Notes: generated by a model not told the origin, from the sequence alone. Positions 24,019-32,736 are shown, numbered from the stretch's first letter. The stretch is DNA of 37,635 nucleotides from Lamprocystis purpurea DSM 4197 (GCF_000379525.1 NZ_KB902509.1:120467-158101); one strand, 5' to 3'. Translations and numbers: made by a program.

Positions 24019-24234
24019 TTCGGACGTGATAACCGGACGTAGGGGCGGGTTTGAAACCCGCCCCTACACGAAGGTCTGTCTGGATATAGCCTTCGGACCT
24101 GATTACCGGACGTAGGGGCGGGTTTGAAACCCGCCCCCAACACGAAGGTCTGTCTGGATATAGCCTTCGGACCTGATTACCGGGCGTAGGGGCGGGTTTG
24201 AAACCCGCCCCTACACAAAAGTCTGTCTGGATAT
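24019..24234. repeat. Three tandem ~73-bp units, each with a perfect hairpin
   Basis: The units are 24019-24091, 24092-24165 and 24166-24234 (last one shortened). Each begins TTCGGAC and contains GTAGGGGCGGGTTT facing its complement AAACCCGCCCC around a single base, then GTCTGTCTGGATAT. Differences are single-base. The hairpin core is a common dispersed intergenic palindrome. Tandem triplication with the same flank suggests local duplication. There are no variable spacers, so this is not a CRISPR array. Confidence 0.9.
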
Positions 24235-24268
24235 CAGGTGCGAACGCTATAACGGCCGGGCGACCGTC

Positions 24269-25447
24269 CTATCGCGCTGGGTCTGATCCCGGCTGGGGCT
24301 GAGTCACGTCATCCGCCACGGGGGCTTGCTCCGGAGTCGGTGGTGGTTCCGCCGTTTCCTCCAGCGCCGGGGGGGCTTCGTCCTCGATCGCCGCTTCACC
24401 GCCCGCGGGAGGGCTCGCCGCGTCCGGTGGCGAGGCTTGCGGCGCCGCGGCCGGGGCCTTCCCGAGTAACTGGTCACGGGTCACATCGGCTAATCCCTCC
24501 AGGTCCATGTCGGACAGCTTGAAGTACCAGGGCCGGTCCGCGGCCTTGAGTACGGAGTCGGTGCCGTCCTTCATCTTGGAGATGCGGTACTCACGGGCGC
24601 TGCCGTCCGCCAGTTGCAGACGCAGGTCCAGGGTCGGCGCGGCCTGGTTGTACTCGGGCTTATCCTGCGTGCCCAAGATCCCACGGTAGCTCAGGCTGCT
24701 GATGCGCCCCAGCAGGTTGATCACGGCCGCCGCGTCCGGTTTCTCATCCGTGCCTTCCAGTTGCCAGCCGTCCTGACCCTTGATCAAAGTCCAGTCGGCG
24801 GTGCTGATGCGCTTGATCTGCTCCTGGTCGATCTGCAACTGGTCACGGGTGAGCCAGTCGTCATGCCGGTTGGACACTTCGAAGAGCGGCAGTTCAACGT
24901 CGTAGACCGCCGACTCTCCGCCGACCCGGACCAACTGGCGCTTGAAGCCGGGCGAGTCACCGAGCAGCAGGGTCGCGACCGGCGTATCGCCCGACTCGAG
25001 CGTGATCTTGCGCTCGAATCCGTCGTCCGCCACCTTGTGCCGCTTGAGTGCCTCGCGGCTGGTCGCCACCGGCAGCGGACGCTTGAGCACGGCCAGCTTC
25101 TCCACGAGCTGATCGATCTTGGCCCCGTCGGCCGGGAAGTCACCCAGATCGGCGATCAGCCAGCCCTGGTCTCCACGGGCCAGGAGCACGCTCTGATCGC
25201 CGCCCTCGATCCGCACTGCCGTGACGGTCTTGGCGTCGAACGGCAGCAGCGCGGTGTCCGCGGCGCTCGGGTTCAGGGTGCCGCTGCCGCCCGCACCGAG
25301 CAGGAGTGCCGCGGCCAATTGCAGGCCCAGGAGCAACGCGAGTCCGAGCGTCATGGGCGCCAGCAGGGTGGCGGTCCACTCCTGGAGACGCGAACGGGCT
25401 GGGAGGCCTGGTTGCAGGGTGCCTTGTTTCATGCTGGTGTTCTCCAT
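24269..25447 (-). CDS. DUF4340 domain protein of Gld-type ABC transporter operon
   Basis: This 392-aa protein has one N-terminal membrane helix (TLGLALLLGLQLAAALLLG). A periplasmic DUF4340 region of repeated beta motifs follows (VRIEGGDQSVLLARGDQGW, FERKITLESGDTPVATLLLG). An acidic, Pro/Ala-rich tail makes up about the last 70 residues. DUF4340 proteins regularly follow GldG-type genes and are thought to be periplasmic partners of the exporter. ATG 25447 lies just after the upstream stop. ATG 25432 has a better-placed GGAG and may be the real start. It is the last gene of the operon and ends near the hairpin array. Confidence 0.85.
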   Translation of the reverse strand: MENTSMKQGTLQPGLPARSRLQEWTATLLAPMTLGLALLLGLQLAAALLLGAGGSGTLNPSAADTALLPFDAKTVTAVRIEGGDQSVLLARGDQGWLIADLGDFPADGAKIDQLVEKLAVLKRPLPVATSREALKRHKVADDGFERKITLESGDTPVATLLLGDSPGFKRQLVRVGGESAVYDVELPLFEVSNRHDDWLTRDQLQIDQEQIKRISTADWTLIKGQDGWQLEGTDEKPDAAAVINLLGRISSLSYRGILGTQDKPEYNQAAPTLDLRLQLADGSAREYRISKMKDGTDSVLKAADRPWYFKLSDMDLEGLADVTRDQLLGKAPAAAPQASPPDAASPPAGGEAAIEDEAPPALEETAEPPPTPEQAPVADDVTQPQPGSDPAR

Positions 25448-25450
25448 GGA

Positions 25451-28396
25451 TCAGCCCTTGCCTTGCGTCGACGCCGGTTCGAGATAGCGCGCCAAGGCCC
25501 GATCACGCCGCTGCCGCGACCGGCGTGCCAGCCAGTAGAGGAGCGCCAGGCCACCCAGGGCCAGGGCATAGTTCAGGTACTCGTAGGCCATCCGCCCCTC
25601 GCGGCTCAGTGGTTCGAGCAGCCGGCTGAACTGGCCGCGGCCGCGCAGGGTTAGCAAGCCCCGGTCCTCCAGTGACCACTCGACGGCGTTCTGCACCAGT
25701 TCGATGGGTTTCAGATAGCGGCTCTGCGTCGCCTCGCTGGCCAGCGTGATGGCGGTGTCGGTCAGGAAGCTGTCCGAGCCGAGCAGGATCAAGCGCGCCG
25801 CGGCGGGGGAGGATTCGATCACCCCCGGGGCGACCGGCGGTTTAGCCGGCGGCTTGGCAGCGGTTGGCGTCGCCGCGTCCGGATCGTCCGTCTGCGGCTG
25901 CGCCGTGTCGGCCGCCTTCGTCTCCTGGTCCGCCGGGTCAGGCAGCAAGGGTGATGGCTTGCCGATGAAGGCCGAGCTGAAACGTCCCTCGACTGCCACC
26001 GCCAGCACCTTGGTGCCTTGGTCGTCGCCAATCGGGAAGCCCAGGTCGCCATGGGCGCGGAAGTCCGGCTGCATCTCGGTCGAGTCGCTGGTCCAGGCGT
26101 CACTGGAACTGCGGATGAGTTCGGTGACGCGATGGTTTGCGGTCTTCTGCGGATCGACCTGAATGGGCGAGGACCAGTTCATGGTGATCTGACCCAGGTT
26201 GGCGGTGATCCCCGATTCGTTGGAGAGGCCCTCGGCCCGTACGTCCGGGAAGTAGGGGTAATCCAGCATCTGGATCTCTTCCACCATGAAACCGCCCAGA
26301 TTGCGCTGTACCGGGATCGGGAAGGGCGTGTTCTGCGGGTCGAGCACCAGTGACTTGCCCAAGCTCAGCCCCTGGGCCGCCAGCCAGGACTCCAGGCCCG
26401 TGTCCTGGGGTTGCGCGCTGATCGCCCCGCGTCCCAGTTCGACATGGAAGCTGGAGGCCGCAACCAGGACGGTGCCGCCCTGCATCAGGAACTGATCCAT
26501 GGCGAATTGCTGCTTCTGGTCCAGATCCCGCGGTCCCAGCACCAACAGCAGGTCCGCGTCAGCCGGCACCTGGCCGGTTTTCAGATCGGTTTCCAGCAGA
26601 TTGAAACCGTCGCGCAATTGCGCCTGGAGCATGCCATAGTCCGGACGGGCCGCCGGCATGCCGAACTCCCCGCCGGCCTGGGGCGGGGTATAGACCGCCA
26701 GGGTGCGCAGGACACCGGGGGCGAAACGCTTGATACCCGCCTCGATGGCGCGTTGCAGACCCGCCTTGTCCAGTGACTCGGGCAGGGGCACCGCCTCGGC
26801 GCGCGTCCCGGACTCCAAAACCAGGTAGAAATAGAAGGGCGTGGGGTTGAGCAGGTCGATCACCAGCGGCTTGAAGCCGAAGCGGTCCTCGACCTCCCGG
26901 GTCAGCGCCTGATTGGTTGCCGGGTCCTCGATGCTGAAGCTGAAGCGGTCGGCGGATTTGGCCTGCAAGTCACCGAGCAGTCCCTCCAGATCAGCCCGCA
27001 ACGCGGGCAGCGGCTCGGGCAGTTGACCCGGCGCCGAGACGAACGCGCGCAGCTTGATGGGCTGACCCAGGCCGGTGAACAGGTCGCCGCCGCCCTGATA
27101 GCCGTACAGCACCTTCTTGATCGCCCGGGTGATGTCGTACTCGGGGTTGCGCAGCCGCACATCGAGATCGTTCTCGCCGCGGACCTTGACCTCGATCAGA
27201 TCCTGGAAGCCCAGATGCTCGAACTGGTCGCCATACTTCACCACCAGGTCGAAGTAGGAGTTGACGACCCCCGACTGGTATTTGCTCGCGGTCTGGAAGG
27301 CCACGGGACGGATGCCGAACTGTTCGCCGGCCTCGCGCTCCAAGTCCGGATGGTCCGCCGGGTCGACGAACTCCACCCGCACCCGGCCGCCGCCGGCCAC
27401 CTGATATTCGCGCAGCAGATCGCGAATCTGCGGGACCAGGGGGGCCAGCAACGGATGGGTCTGGGCGCTGAAATAACCGCGGATCAGCAAGGGTTCCTGG
27501 ATCTGGTCCAGATAGGTCCGGGTGGCGTCGGAGACGGTGTAGACCTGGCCCTGGGTCAGGTCGGTGCGCGCCCCGTCGACCTCGTGCAGCCACAGATTGG
27601 CGGCCAACAAGTTGGCGGCGGCCAGCAGGGTGATCAGGGTGAGGCGGCGATGACCCGCCGGCCGGTCGCTGTCCGGCGCCCAGCGCAGCCGCTCCAGGCT
27701 GTAGACCGTGAGTGCCAGGAAGACACCGACGATGCTTGCATAGTAATAGAGGTCGCGCAGGTCGATGACGCCGCGGGTGATCGAATCGAAACGGGACCCG
27801 CTGCCGAGCAGGCGCAAGAGTTCGCCGCCGCGATTGCCGACCAGGCTGGTCAGGGCCTCGGAGCCCAGCAAATAGAACAGGGCACAGACCAGGACGCTGC
27901 CGATCAGGGCGACGATCGGGTTATCGGTTCGGGAGGAGACGAAGAGCCCGATCGAGAGATAGGCCGCGGCCAGCAGCAGAGTCGCCACATAGGCCCCGAT
28001 GACCGGACCCCAGTCCAGCGGACCCAACAGCGAGACGGTCACCGGCAGCGGCAGGGTCAACGTCAGGGCGATGGTGACCAGAGCGAGCGCGGCCAGGAAC
28101 TTGGCCGCCACCAGCCGCCAGGTCGGCACCGGCAGCGTCAGCAGGATTTCCAGGGTCCCCGCCCGGCGCTCCTCGCTCCACATACGCATCGTGAGCGCGG
28201 CACACAGAAAGATCAGCAGCACCGGCATCCACTCGAACAGCGGGCGGGCGTCCGCGATATTGCGGGCGAAGAAGGCCTCCACCCAGAAGAACACGAACAG
28301 GCACACGGCGAGAAAGGTGCCGATGAAGATATAGGCCACCGGAGAGCCGAAGAAAGCGGCCAACTCCTTGCGGGCGATACGCAGAATGTCAGACAT
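25451..28396 (-). CDS. ABC-2 permease fused to GldG-like periplasmic subunit
   Basis: This 981-aa protein starts at ATG 28396 (MSDILRIARKELAAFFGSPV), overlapping the ATPase stop by 8 bp. The open frame upstream to 28564 is only the shadow of the ATPase gene. Residues 1-240 are an ABC-2 type six-helix permease (GldF-like). From about 250 the GldG-type part begins with another helix and the typical segment RTDLTQGQVYTVSDATRTYL. Its large extracytoplasmic domain contains the family motif YDITRAIKKVLYG and a low-complexity acidic insert. A final membrane helix (YALALGGLALLYWLARRSR) closes the protein. In Bacteroidetes GldF and GldG are separate; here they form one polypeptide. The substrate is unknown, and gliding is not implied outside Bacteroidetes. 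Confidence 0.9.
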   Translation of the reverse strand: MSDILRIARKELAAFFGSPVAYIFIGTFLAVCLFVFFWVEAFFARNIADARPLFEWMPVLLIFLCAALTMRMWSEERRAGTLEILLTLPVPTWRLVAAKFLAALALVTIALTLTLPLPVTVSLLGPLDWGPVIGAYVATLLLAAAYLSIGLFVSSRTDNPIVALIGSVLVCALFYLLGSEALTSLVGNRGGELLRLLGSGSRFDSITRGVIDLRDLYYYASIVGVFLALTVYSLERLRWAPDSDRPAGHRRLTLITLLAAANLLAANLWLHEVDGARTDLTQGQVYTVSDATRTYLDQIQEPLLIRGYFSAQTHPLLAPLVPQIRDLLREYQVAGGGRVRVEFVDPADHPDLEREAGEQFGIRPVAFQTASKYQSGVVNSYFDLVVKYGDQFEHLGFQDLIEVKVRGENDLDVRLRNPEYDITRAIKKVLYGYQGGGDLFTGLGQPIKLRAFVSAPGQLPEPLPALRADLEGLLGDLQAKSADRFSFSIEDPATNQALTREVEDRFGFKPLVIDLLNPTPFYFYLVLESGTRAEAVPLPESLDKAGLQRAIEAGIKRFAPGVLRTLAVYTPPQAGGEFGMPAARPDYGMLQAQLRDGFNLLETDLKTGQVPADADLLLVLGPRDLDQKQQFAMDQFLMQGGTVLVAASSFHVELGRGAISAQPQDTGLESWLAAQGLSLGKSLVLDPQNTPFPIPVQRNLGGFMVEEIQMLDYPYFPDVRAEGLSNESGITANLGQITMNWSSPIQVDPQKTANHRVTELIRSSSDAWTSDSTEMQPDFRAHGDLGFPIGDDQGTKVLAVAVEGRFSSAFIGKPSPLLPDPADQETKAADTAQPQTDDPDAATPTAAKPPAKPPVAPGVIESSPAAARLILLGSDSFLTDTAITLASEATQSRYLKPIELVQNAVEWSLEDRGLLTLRGRGQFSRLLEPLSREGRMAYEYLNYALALGGLALLYWLARRSRQRRDRALARYLEPASTQGKG

Positions 28397-29360
28397 GGGC
28401 GGTCTCCGTGACGGTCTGGGCGGATGGCGCGTCGGCGGGGGTCGCGGCCCCGGAGACGGCGCGGAACAGGGCCTCCAGGTCGCGCCGCTCCGGTTCCAGT
28501 CCGAACAGATTCCACCCCTGATCGGCCATCGCGCGGGCGACGGCCGGGGCTGCTGCTGCCGCATCCTCCAGACTGAGCGCGAAACAGTGGCGCCCGGCCG
28601 GCTCGTCCACCAATTCCACGCCGGTCACCCCAGGTAGGGCGCTGAGAACGGGCGCCGCCTCCGCCGCGGGGCGATCCAGGGTGACCCGCAGCCGCGGATG
28701 ACGGCCGATGGCATCGCTGCTGCTGTCGAGCGCCAGACGCCCGCCGCTCATGATGAGCACCCGGCCGCAGATCGCCTCGACTTCTTGCAGGATGTGCGTG
28801 GAGACGATGATGGTGGCGTCCTGCGCCAACTCCTGGATCAAACCGCGCATGTGCTGGATCTGGGTCGGGTCCAGGCCGTTGGTCGGCTCGTCGAGGATCA
28901 GGATCTTCGGACTGTGCAGGATGGCCTGGGCCACCCCCAGGCGCTGGCGATAGCCGCGCGACAGGGTCGCGACCGGGGCGCTCGCCTTGGCGGTCAGGGC
29001 GGTGCGTTCCACCGCCTGACGGATGGCTGCCGGCCGCGCGTGCCGCGGGATGTCGTGCAGGACGGCCTGATACTCCAGCGCATCCAGCACCGTCTGCTCC
29101 GGGTAGAGCGGACAGTTCTCGGGCAAGTAGCCGACGCGGCGCTGGGCCGAGCGGCGGTGCTCGGCCAGGTCCAGCCCGTCGATGCGGATGGTCCCGCTGC
29201 TCGGCTCCAGATAGCCGGTCAGCATTTTCATGATAGTGGTCTTGCCGGCCCCGTTGTGGCCGAGCAGCCCGACGATCTCACCGTGGCCGATATCGAAGGA
29301 GACCCCCGACACTGCCTTCAGCTCGCCGTAACTCCGACTGAGCTCGCGAACCTCGATCAT
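28389..29360 (-). CDS. ABC transporter ATPase, GldA-like
   Basis: This 323-aa ATPase starts at ATG 29360 with GGAG 6 bp upstream. Walker A is GHNGAGKTT (34-42), the signature is LSRGYRQRL (133-141), Walker B is ILILDEPTNGLDP (153-165) and the switch His is in IIVSTHILQEVE. The C-terminal ~90 residues form the extra domain seen in ABC-2 exporter ATPases. It energises the permease-GldG fusion encoded next and is the first gene of a three-gene operon. It belongs to the CcmA/NatA/GldA class. The promoter is probably in 29361-29440, divergent from the cytochrome gene. Confidence 0.92.
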   Translation of the reverse strand: MIEVRELSRSYGELKAVSGVSFDIGHGEIVGLLGHNGAGKTTIMKMLTGYLEPSSGTIRIDGLDLAEHRRSAQRRVGYLPENCPLYPEQTVLDALEYQAVLHDIPRHARPAAIRQAVERTALTAKASAPVATLSRGYRQRLGVAQAILHSPKILILDEPTNGLDPTQIQHMRGLIQELAQDATIIVSTHILQEVEAICGRVLIMSGGRLALDSSSDAIGRHPRLRVTLDRPAAEAAPVLSALPGVTGVELVDEPAGRHCFALSLEDAAAAAPAVARAMADQGWNLFGLEPERRDLEALFRAVSGAATPADAPSAQTVTETAHV

Positions 29361-29567
29361 GCGTGACTCCCGTGTCTGCTGTGGTTGGTTGATGATTGGA
29401 ACCGCGACGCGCTCCGGATCGGCCGCGCGCCGACGGTGCCGGTGCGGGCGGTAGAGTCAACAGTGCGGCGGTTGTGGTCAAGTGACCAAAAATTCAGATT
29501 CATCCGTGTTCGTTGCGTTGGAGCGGTCGCAGCGCACCATTCACGGTGCGGAAAAGTGAGGTCGCGT

Positions 29568-29581
29568 TTGACTTGGATCAA
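29568..29581 (+). promoter_or_regulatory. Candidate FNR/CRP-family binding box
   Basis: TTGAC-TTGG-ATCAA matches the FNR-type consensus TTGAT-N4-ATCAA at 9 of 10 positions, with perfect length. It lies 184 bp upstream of the cytochrome start in the 405-bp divergent gap 29361-29765. That gap holds no other supported feature. FNR, Anr, Dnr and NnrR share this site, so low oxygen or nitrogen oxides would be the expected signal. The right half ATCAAGGCC also occurs in repeats of this window, so chance is possible. Confidence 0.45.
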
Positions 29582-29765
29582 GGCCCTTGGGGGCCGCTCT
29601 CGGCAAGGTTGCTGGTGCAATCCTTCCAGGAAGCGCAGTCAGCGCACAGCCGTCAGCTGTTGCTGCGCCAGCGCTCCCAAGGCCGTGTTCTACACTCAAG
29701 CTGATGGCTGACTGCTCATGTCAGGATTATCCAAACCGCCAGAAAGCAAGAGAGAGGAGTACATC

Positions 29766-31283
29766 ATGCTGCATCACCACTGCAACCGCCGACCGGCCAA
29801 CGGCGCCGGCCTGGGTCGCTGTCTGTGCATCGTCGTTGGTCTGCTGGGTTTGCTTCAGACGGCCCAGGCCGAACGTGCCGTGGGTCAGCCCGGAGTCGAC
29901 TGGGGCGATCCGCGCGGGCAGGACTGCGTGGACTGTCACATGACCGAGAGCCCCGCATTGCATCTCGAGTGGAACCGCAGCAAGCACGGACAGGCCGGGG
30001 TCACCTGCCTGGATTGCCACGAGGCCAAGGAAGGCGAGATCGACGCCTTCAAACACGAGGATGCGCTGATTTCCATCGTCGTGACCCCGAAGGACTGCGC
30101 GCGCTGCCACAACACCGAATTCCAGCAGATGGACGGTTCACACCATGCCAAGGCGGGTGACATTCTGGCCTCGCTGGACAACCTGCTAGGCGAAGTTCTC
30201 GGCGGACCCGAGGCGGTGAACGCCGGCTGTCGTCAGTGTCACGGCGGGACACTCGAGTTTGTGACCGAGGGCAAGAACAAAGGCCGGCCCTTGCCGGGCA
30301 GTTGGCCGAACACCGGCATCGGCCGCATTAACCCGGACGGCTCCAAGGGCTCCTGTTCCGCCTGCCATGGCCGTCACCGGTTCTCACGCGCCCAGGCACG
30401 TACCCCCGACACCTGCGGCAAGTGTCATGTCGGGCCGGATCATCCACAAATGGAAGTTTATAACGAGTCCAAACACGGCATCATCTACCGTGCCCAGATC
30501 GCCGAGATGAACCTGGATTCGGACAAGTGGGTCGCCGGCGTGGACTATTCCGCAGCCCCCACCTGCGCCACCTGCCACATGAGCGCCGGCCCCGGCATCG
30601 GCAAGACTCACAACGTGGGCGAGCGCATCTCCTGGACCCTGCGTCCGCCGATCTCCACCAAGATCAACCTGGTGCGGCTGGAGAACGGGCAGGAGTTCGA
30701 TGTTCCCGAGGGCAAGCCGATTCCCGCGGTGGGGGATGCCGCCCAGGGCTCCAAGGTCGTCGAAGTGCTGACCTGGAAGGACCGCCGCGCCAACATGGAA
30801 AAGGTCTGCTTCGGCTGCCATTCCACCAGCGTCATCGAGGGCCACTATGCCCAGTTCGACGGCGTCGTGGACCTCTACAACGACAAGTTTGCCAAGCCCA
30901 TCGCCGCGGTAATGGCTGAGTTGAAGGACAAGGGCTACATCACGCCCGCGCCCTTCGACGAGAAGATCGAATGGACCTGGTGGGAGATCTGGCACCACGA
31001 GGGCCGCCGCGCCCGCCATGGGGCCTCCATGAGCGGTCCGGACTACACTTGGTGGCACGGCATCTACGAGGTGGCCAAGAACACCTACTTCGAGTGGATA
31101 CCGGAACTCAACGAGGTCGTCCATAAGAAGGATGGCAACGAGAAGTTCGCCAAGGCCCTGCTGACAAAGCACTTCAAGCCCATCCCTGGCCATGATTGGT
31201 ACTTCAGCGGCATGAACAAGGACGCCATCGACAAGGTTCGTGCCGGCTTTGAGGATCGTTACGGTAAAGGATCGCTAAAATAG
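29766..31283 (+). CDS. Octaheme hydroxylamine-oxidoreductase-like cytochrome c
   Basis: This 505-aa periplasmic protein starts at ATG 29766 with GAGGAG 6-7 bp upstream. The signal peptide ends LLGLLQTAQA|ER. Eight CXXCH motifs are present at 54, 81, 111, 155, 197, 217, 267 and 348, the HAO number. The C-terminal part carries the HAO-like stretch IWHHEGRRARHGASMSGPDY followed by TWWHG. In HAO the fourth heme is the catalytic P460, tied to a tyrosine of a neighbouring subunit. Y427 is a candidate, but I cannot confirm the equivalence. With the cross-link the enzyme oxidises hydroxylamine; without it, relatives reduce nitrite or hydroxylamine. No c554, cM552, NrfH or HaoB gene lies nearby, so its electron partner is elsewhere. 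Confidence 0.9.
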   Translation: MLHHHCNRRPANGAGLGRCLCIVVGLLGLLQTAQAERAVGQPGVDWGDPRGQDCVDCHMTESPALHLEWNRSKHGQAGVTCLDCHEAKEGEIDAFKHEDALISIVVTPKDCARCHNTEFQQMDGSHHAKAGDILASLDNLLGEVLGGPEAVNAGCRQCHGGTLEFVTEGKNKGRPLPGSWPNTGIGRINPDGSKGSCSACHGRHRFSRAQARTPDTCGKCHVGPDHPQMEVYNESKHGIIYRAQIAEMNLDSDKWVAGVDYSAAPTCATCHMSAGPGIGKTHNVGERISWTLRPPISTKINLVRLENGQEFDVPEGKPIPAVGDAAQGSKVVEVLTWKDRRANMEKVCFGCHSTSVIEGHYAQFDGVVDLYNDKFAKPIAAVMAELKDKGYITPAPFDEKIEWTWWEIWHHEGRRARHGASMSGPDYTWWHGIYEVAKNTYFEWIPELNEVVHKKDGNEKFAKALLTKHFKPIPGHDWYFSGMNKDAIDKVRAGFEDRYGKGSLK

Positions 31284-31377
31284 GGGCGATGACCAGGGCG
31301 CCCCGCGCTTCCCGGTCGCGCGCCGCGTCGCGGGCCTTGGTCATAAACCCGGCCACCGCGCGATCTGCACCGTCGTC

Positions 31378-31625
31378 GGTCCGCACAGCGGACCCTACAG
31401 GTCACGGTGTCACCGTAGGGTCCGCTGCGCGGACCGTCCAACTGCCGTTCTGGCTCCCACGCTCCTGCGTGGGAGCACGTGCGGGCGCTCCGCGTCCGGC
31501 GCCAAGACCGGACGCGGAGCGCCCGCCCGGCATTCCCACGCGGAGCGTGGGAACGAGAAGCCGCGTCGTCCGCGCTTAACTTAATGGCAGTGAGGGTCCG
31601 CTGTGCGGACCGTCCGCGGACGGTC
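31378..31625. repeat. Cluster of five intergenic palindromes
   Basis: Within 250 bp lie five inverted repeats. The first spans 31378-31435 (arms GGTCCGC...CCCTAC and complement). The second spans 31453-31476 (GCTCCCAC/GTGGGAGC). The third spans 31483-31524, a 17-bp perfect stem with GGACGCGGAGCGCCC as its right arm. The fourth spans 31533-31553 (TTCCCACGC/GCGTGGGAA). The fifth, 31608-31625, is an 18-bp perfect palindrome of GACCGTCCG and its complement. Some resemble dispersed REP-like palindromes. The rest of the gap 31284-31799 shows no gene. Confidence 0.85.
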
Positions 31626-31799
31626 GAAACGATGATCAAGGCCGCGTCGCCGCTCGAGAAACCGGACTTGCCGAATCGGTGTTTTCGGCTTCCTGCCCTT
31701 GATCATTCCAGGAAATGATGGATTACGGGTTTTGGCCAGAACCGTGAACTGGTGAGCCTTACCTCAGGGTCTACCCCCGATGATTGTTGAGCTTGCCTT

Positions 31800-31829
31800 T
31801 GTCAGAAAAACGTACTATTTTTTCTGACA
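31800..31829 (+). promoter_or_regulatory. AbiE operator overlapping the antitoxin start
   Basis: TGTCAGAAAAA (31800-31810) and TTTTTTCTGACA (31818-31829) are inverted repeats around a 7-bp centre. The right arm ends on the A of the antitoxin ATG. A -10-like TACTAT lies in the centre. AbiEi antitoxins are known to bind inverted repeats at their promoter and repress the operon. The position over both a likely -10 and the start codon would allow tight repression. A -10 this close to the ATG also suggests a leaderless transcript. Confidence 0.7.
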
Positions 31830-32524
31830 TGACCACGACCAAAGACCCGCTGTCCCTCGCCGAGCAGATTTGCGAGCGCTTCGCCGGTGCAGCGTCCGGG
31901 CAAGTGCTCACGCCCCGCGATTTTCTCGATCTCGGCAGCCGCGCCGCCATCGATCAGGCGCTGACCCGCCTGTGTCGGGATGGGCGCCTGCGCCGGGTCG
32001 GCCGCGGGCTCTACGCCTTGCCGCGCGAGCATCCGCTGTTCGGCGAGCTGTCCGTCACCAGCGACGCGGTCGCCGCAGCCCTGGCGGGCCGCGATGCGCT
32101 GCGCCTGCAACCGGCCGGTGCCTATGCCGCCAACCAACTGGGTCTGACCGAGCAGGTCCCGATGAAGCTCCTGTTCCTGACCGACGGCCCGACCCGCATG
32201 CTGCGCCTCGCCGACGGTCGCGAGATCGTCCTCAAGCAGACTACCCCGCGCAACATGCAGACCGCCGGGCGCATCAGCGGTACCGTGATCGCAGCGCTGC
32301 GCTGGCTCGGGCGGGACGCGGTGGATAGCGACATTATCGGCAAGCTGCGCCGGCGATTGTCCGACCAGGACAAAGCCACCCTGCGCGAGGATGCGCCATG
32401 CGCGCCGGCCTACTGGCTTACAACCGCGCTGCGCCACATCGCCGACGAGGCCGAGTCGGGCTTGTCGCCACCCGTCAAGGGTGCGTCCGTGCTCGCCAAT
32501 TCAACACGCCGGATGGGCGGATAG
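31829..32524 (+). CDS. AbiEi-like antitoxin (DUF6088, type IV toxin-antitoxin)
   Basis: Starting at ATG 31829 this is a 231-aa protein. An in-frame start at 31784 lies upstream of the operator and is rejected. The N-terminal winged helix is typical (LTPRDFLDLGSRAAIDQALT, then RLCRDGRLRRVGRGLYALP). The middle has the DUF6088 core with LLFLTDGPTRMLRLADGREI and PRNMQTAGRISG. The C-terminal end, GLSPPVKGASVLANSTRRMG, looks unlike the family and may be altered. Such antitoxins repress their operon and counter the AbiEii toxin without direct binding. No Shine-Dalgarno is seen. Its toxin follows after an unusually long 212-bp gap. Confidence 0.85.
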   Translation: MTTTKDPLSLAEQICERFAGAASGQVLTPRDFLDLGSRAAIDQALTRLCRDGRLRRVGRGLYALPREHPLFGELSVTSDAVAAALAGRDALRLQPAGAYAANQLGLTEQVPMKLLFLTDGPTRMLRLADGREIVLKQTTPRNMQTAGRISGTVIAALRWLGRDAVDSDIIGKLRRRLSDQDKATLREDAPCAPAYWLTTALRHIADEAESGLSPPVKGASVLANSTRRMGG

Positions 32525-32736
32525 TTGGCTGGAGCACCCCCCCCATGGAGTCGTCCGACCGAGCTAAGCCAGGCGACCGGGGTGGGGTTGCCTTATTGCG
32601 CAGCAACAAGCCCCCCCACGAAGCATTGGCCGCGCTAGTCCAGTAAATGTGCTCAATGGGGGGAAACTACGTTGTACGGTGTTTGCCCCCAAGGAGCAGT
32701 GACCGCTCGAGTCCATGACGACGGAGACCACGACCC

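Noticed and set aside
24019-24234. Possible CRISPR array
   Set aside because: The units are continuous tandem copies with no variable spacers and no cas genes nearby.
27023-28411. 462-codon open frame opposite the permease-GldG fusion
   Set aside because: It is Gln/Gly/Asp-rich shadow sequence of the fusion gene and lacks any domain.
28397-28564. Upstream extension of the permease-GldG gene
   Set aside because: It lies inside the ATPase gene; ATG 28396 overlaps the ATPase stop and begins the permease helix pattern.
31204-31386. 60-codon frame on the minus strand after the cytochrome gene
   Set aside because: It overlaps the end of the cytochrome gene and the palindrome cluster and has no recognisable domain.
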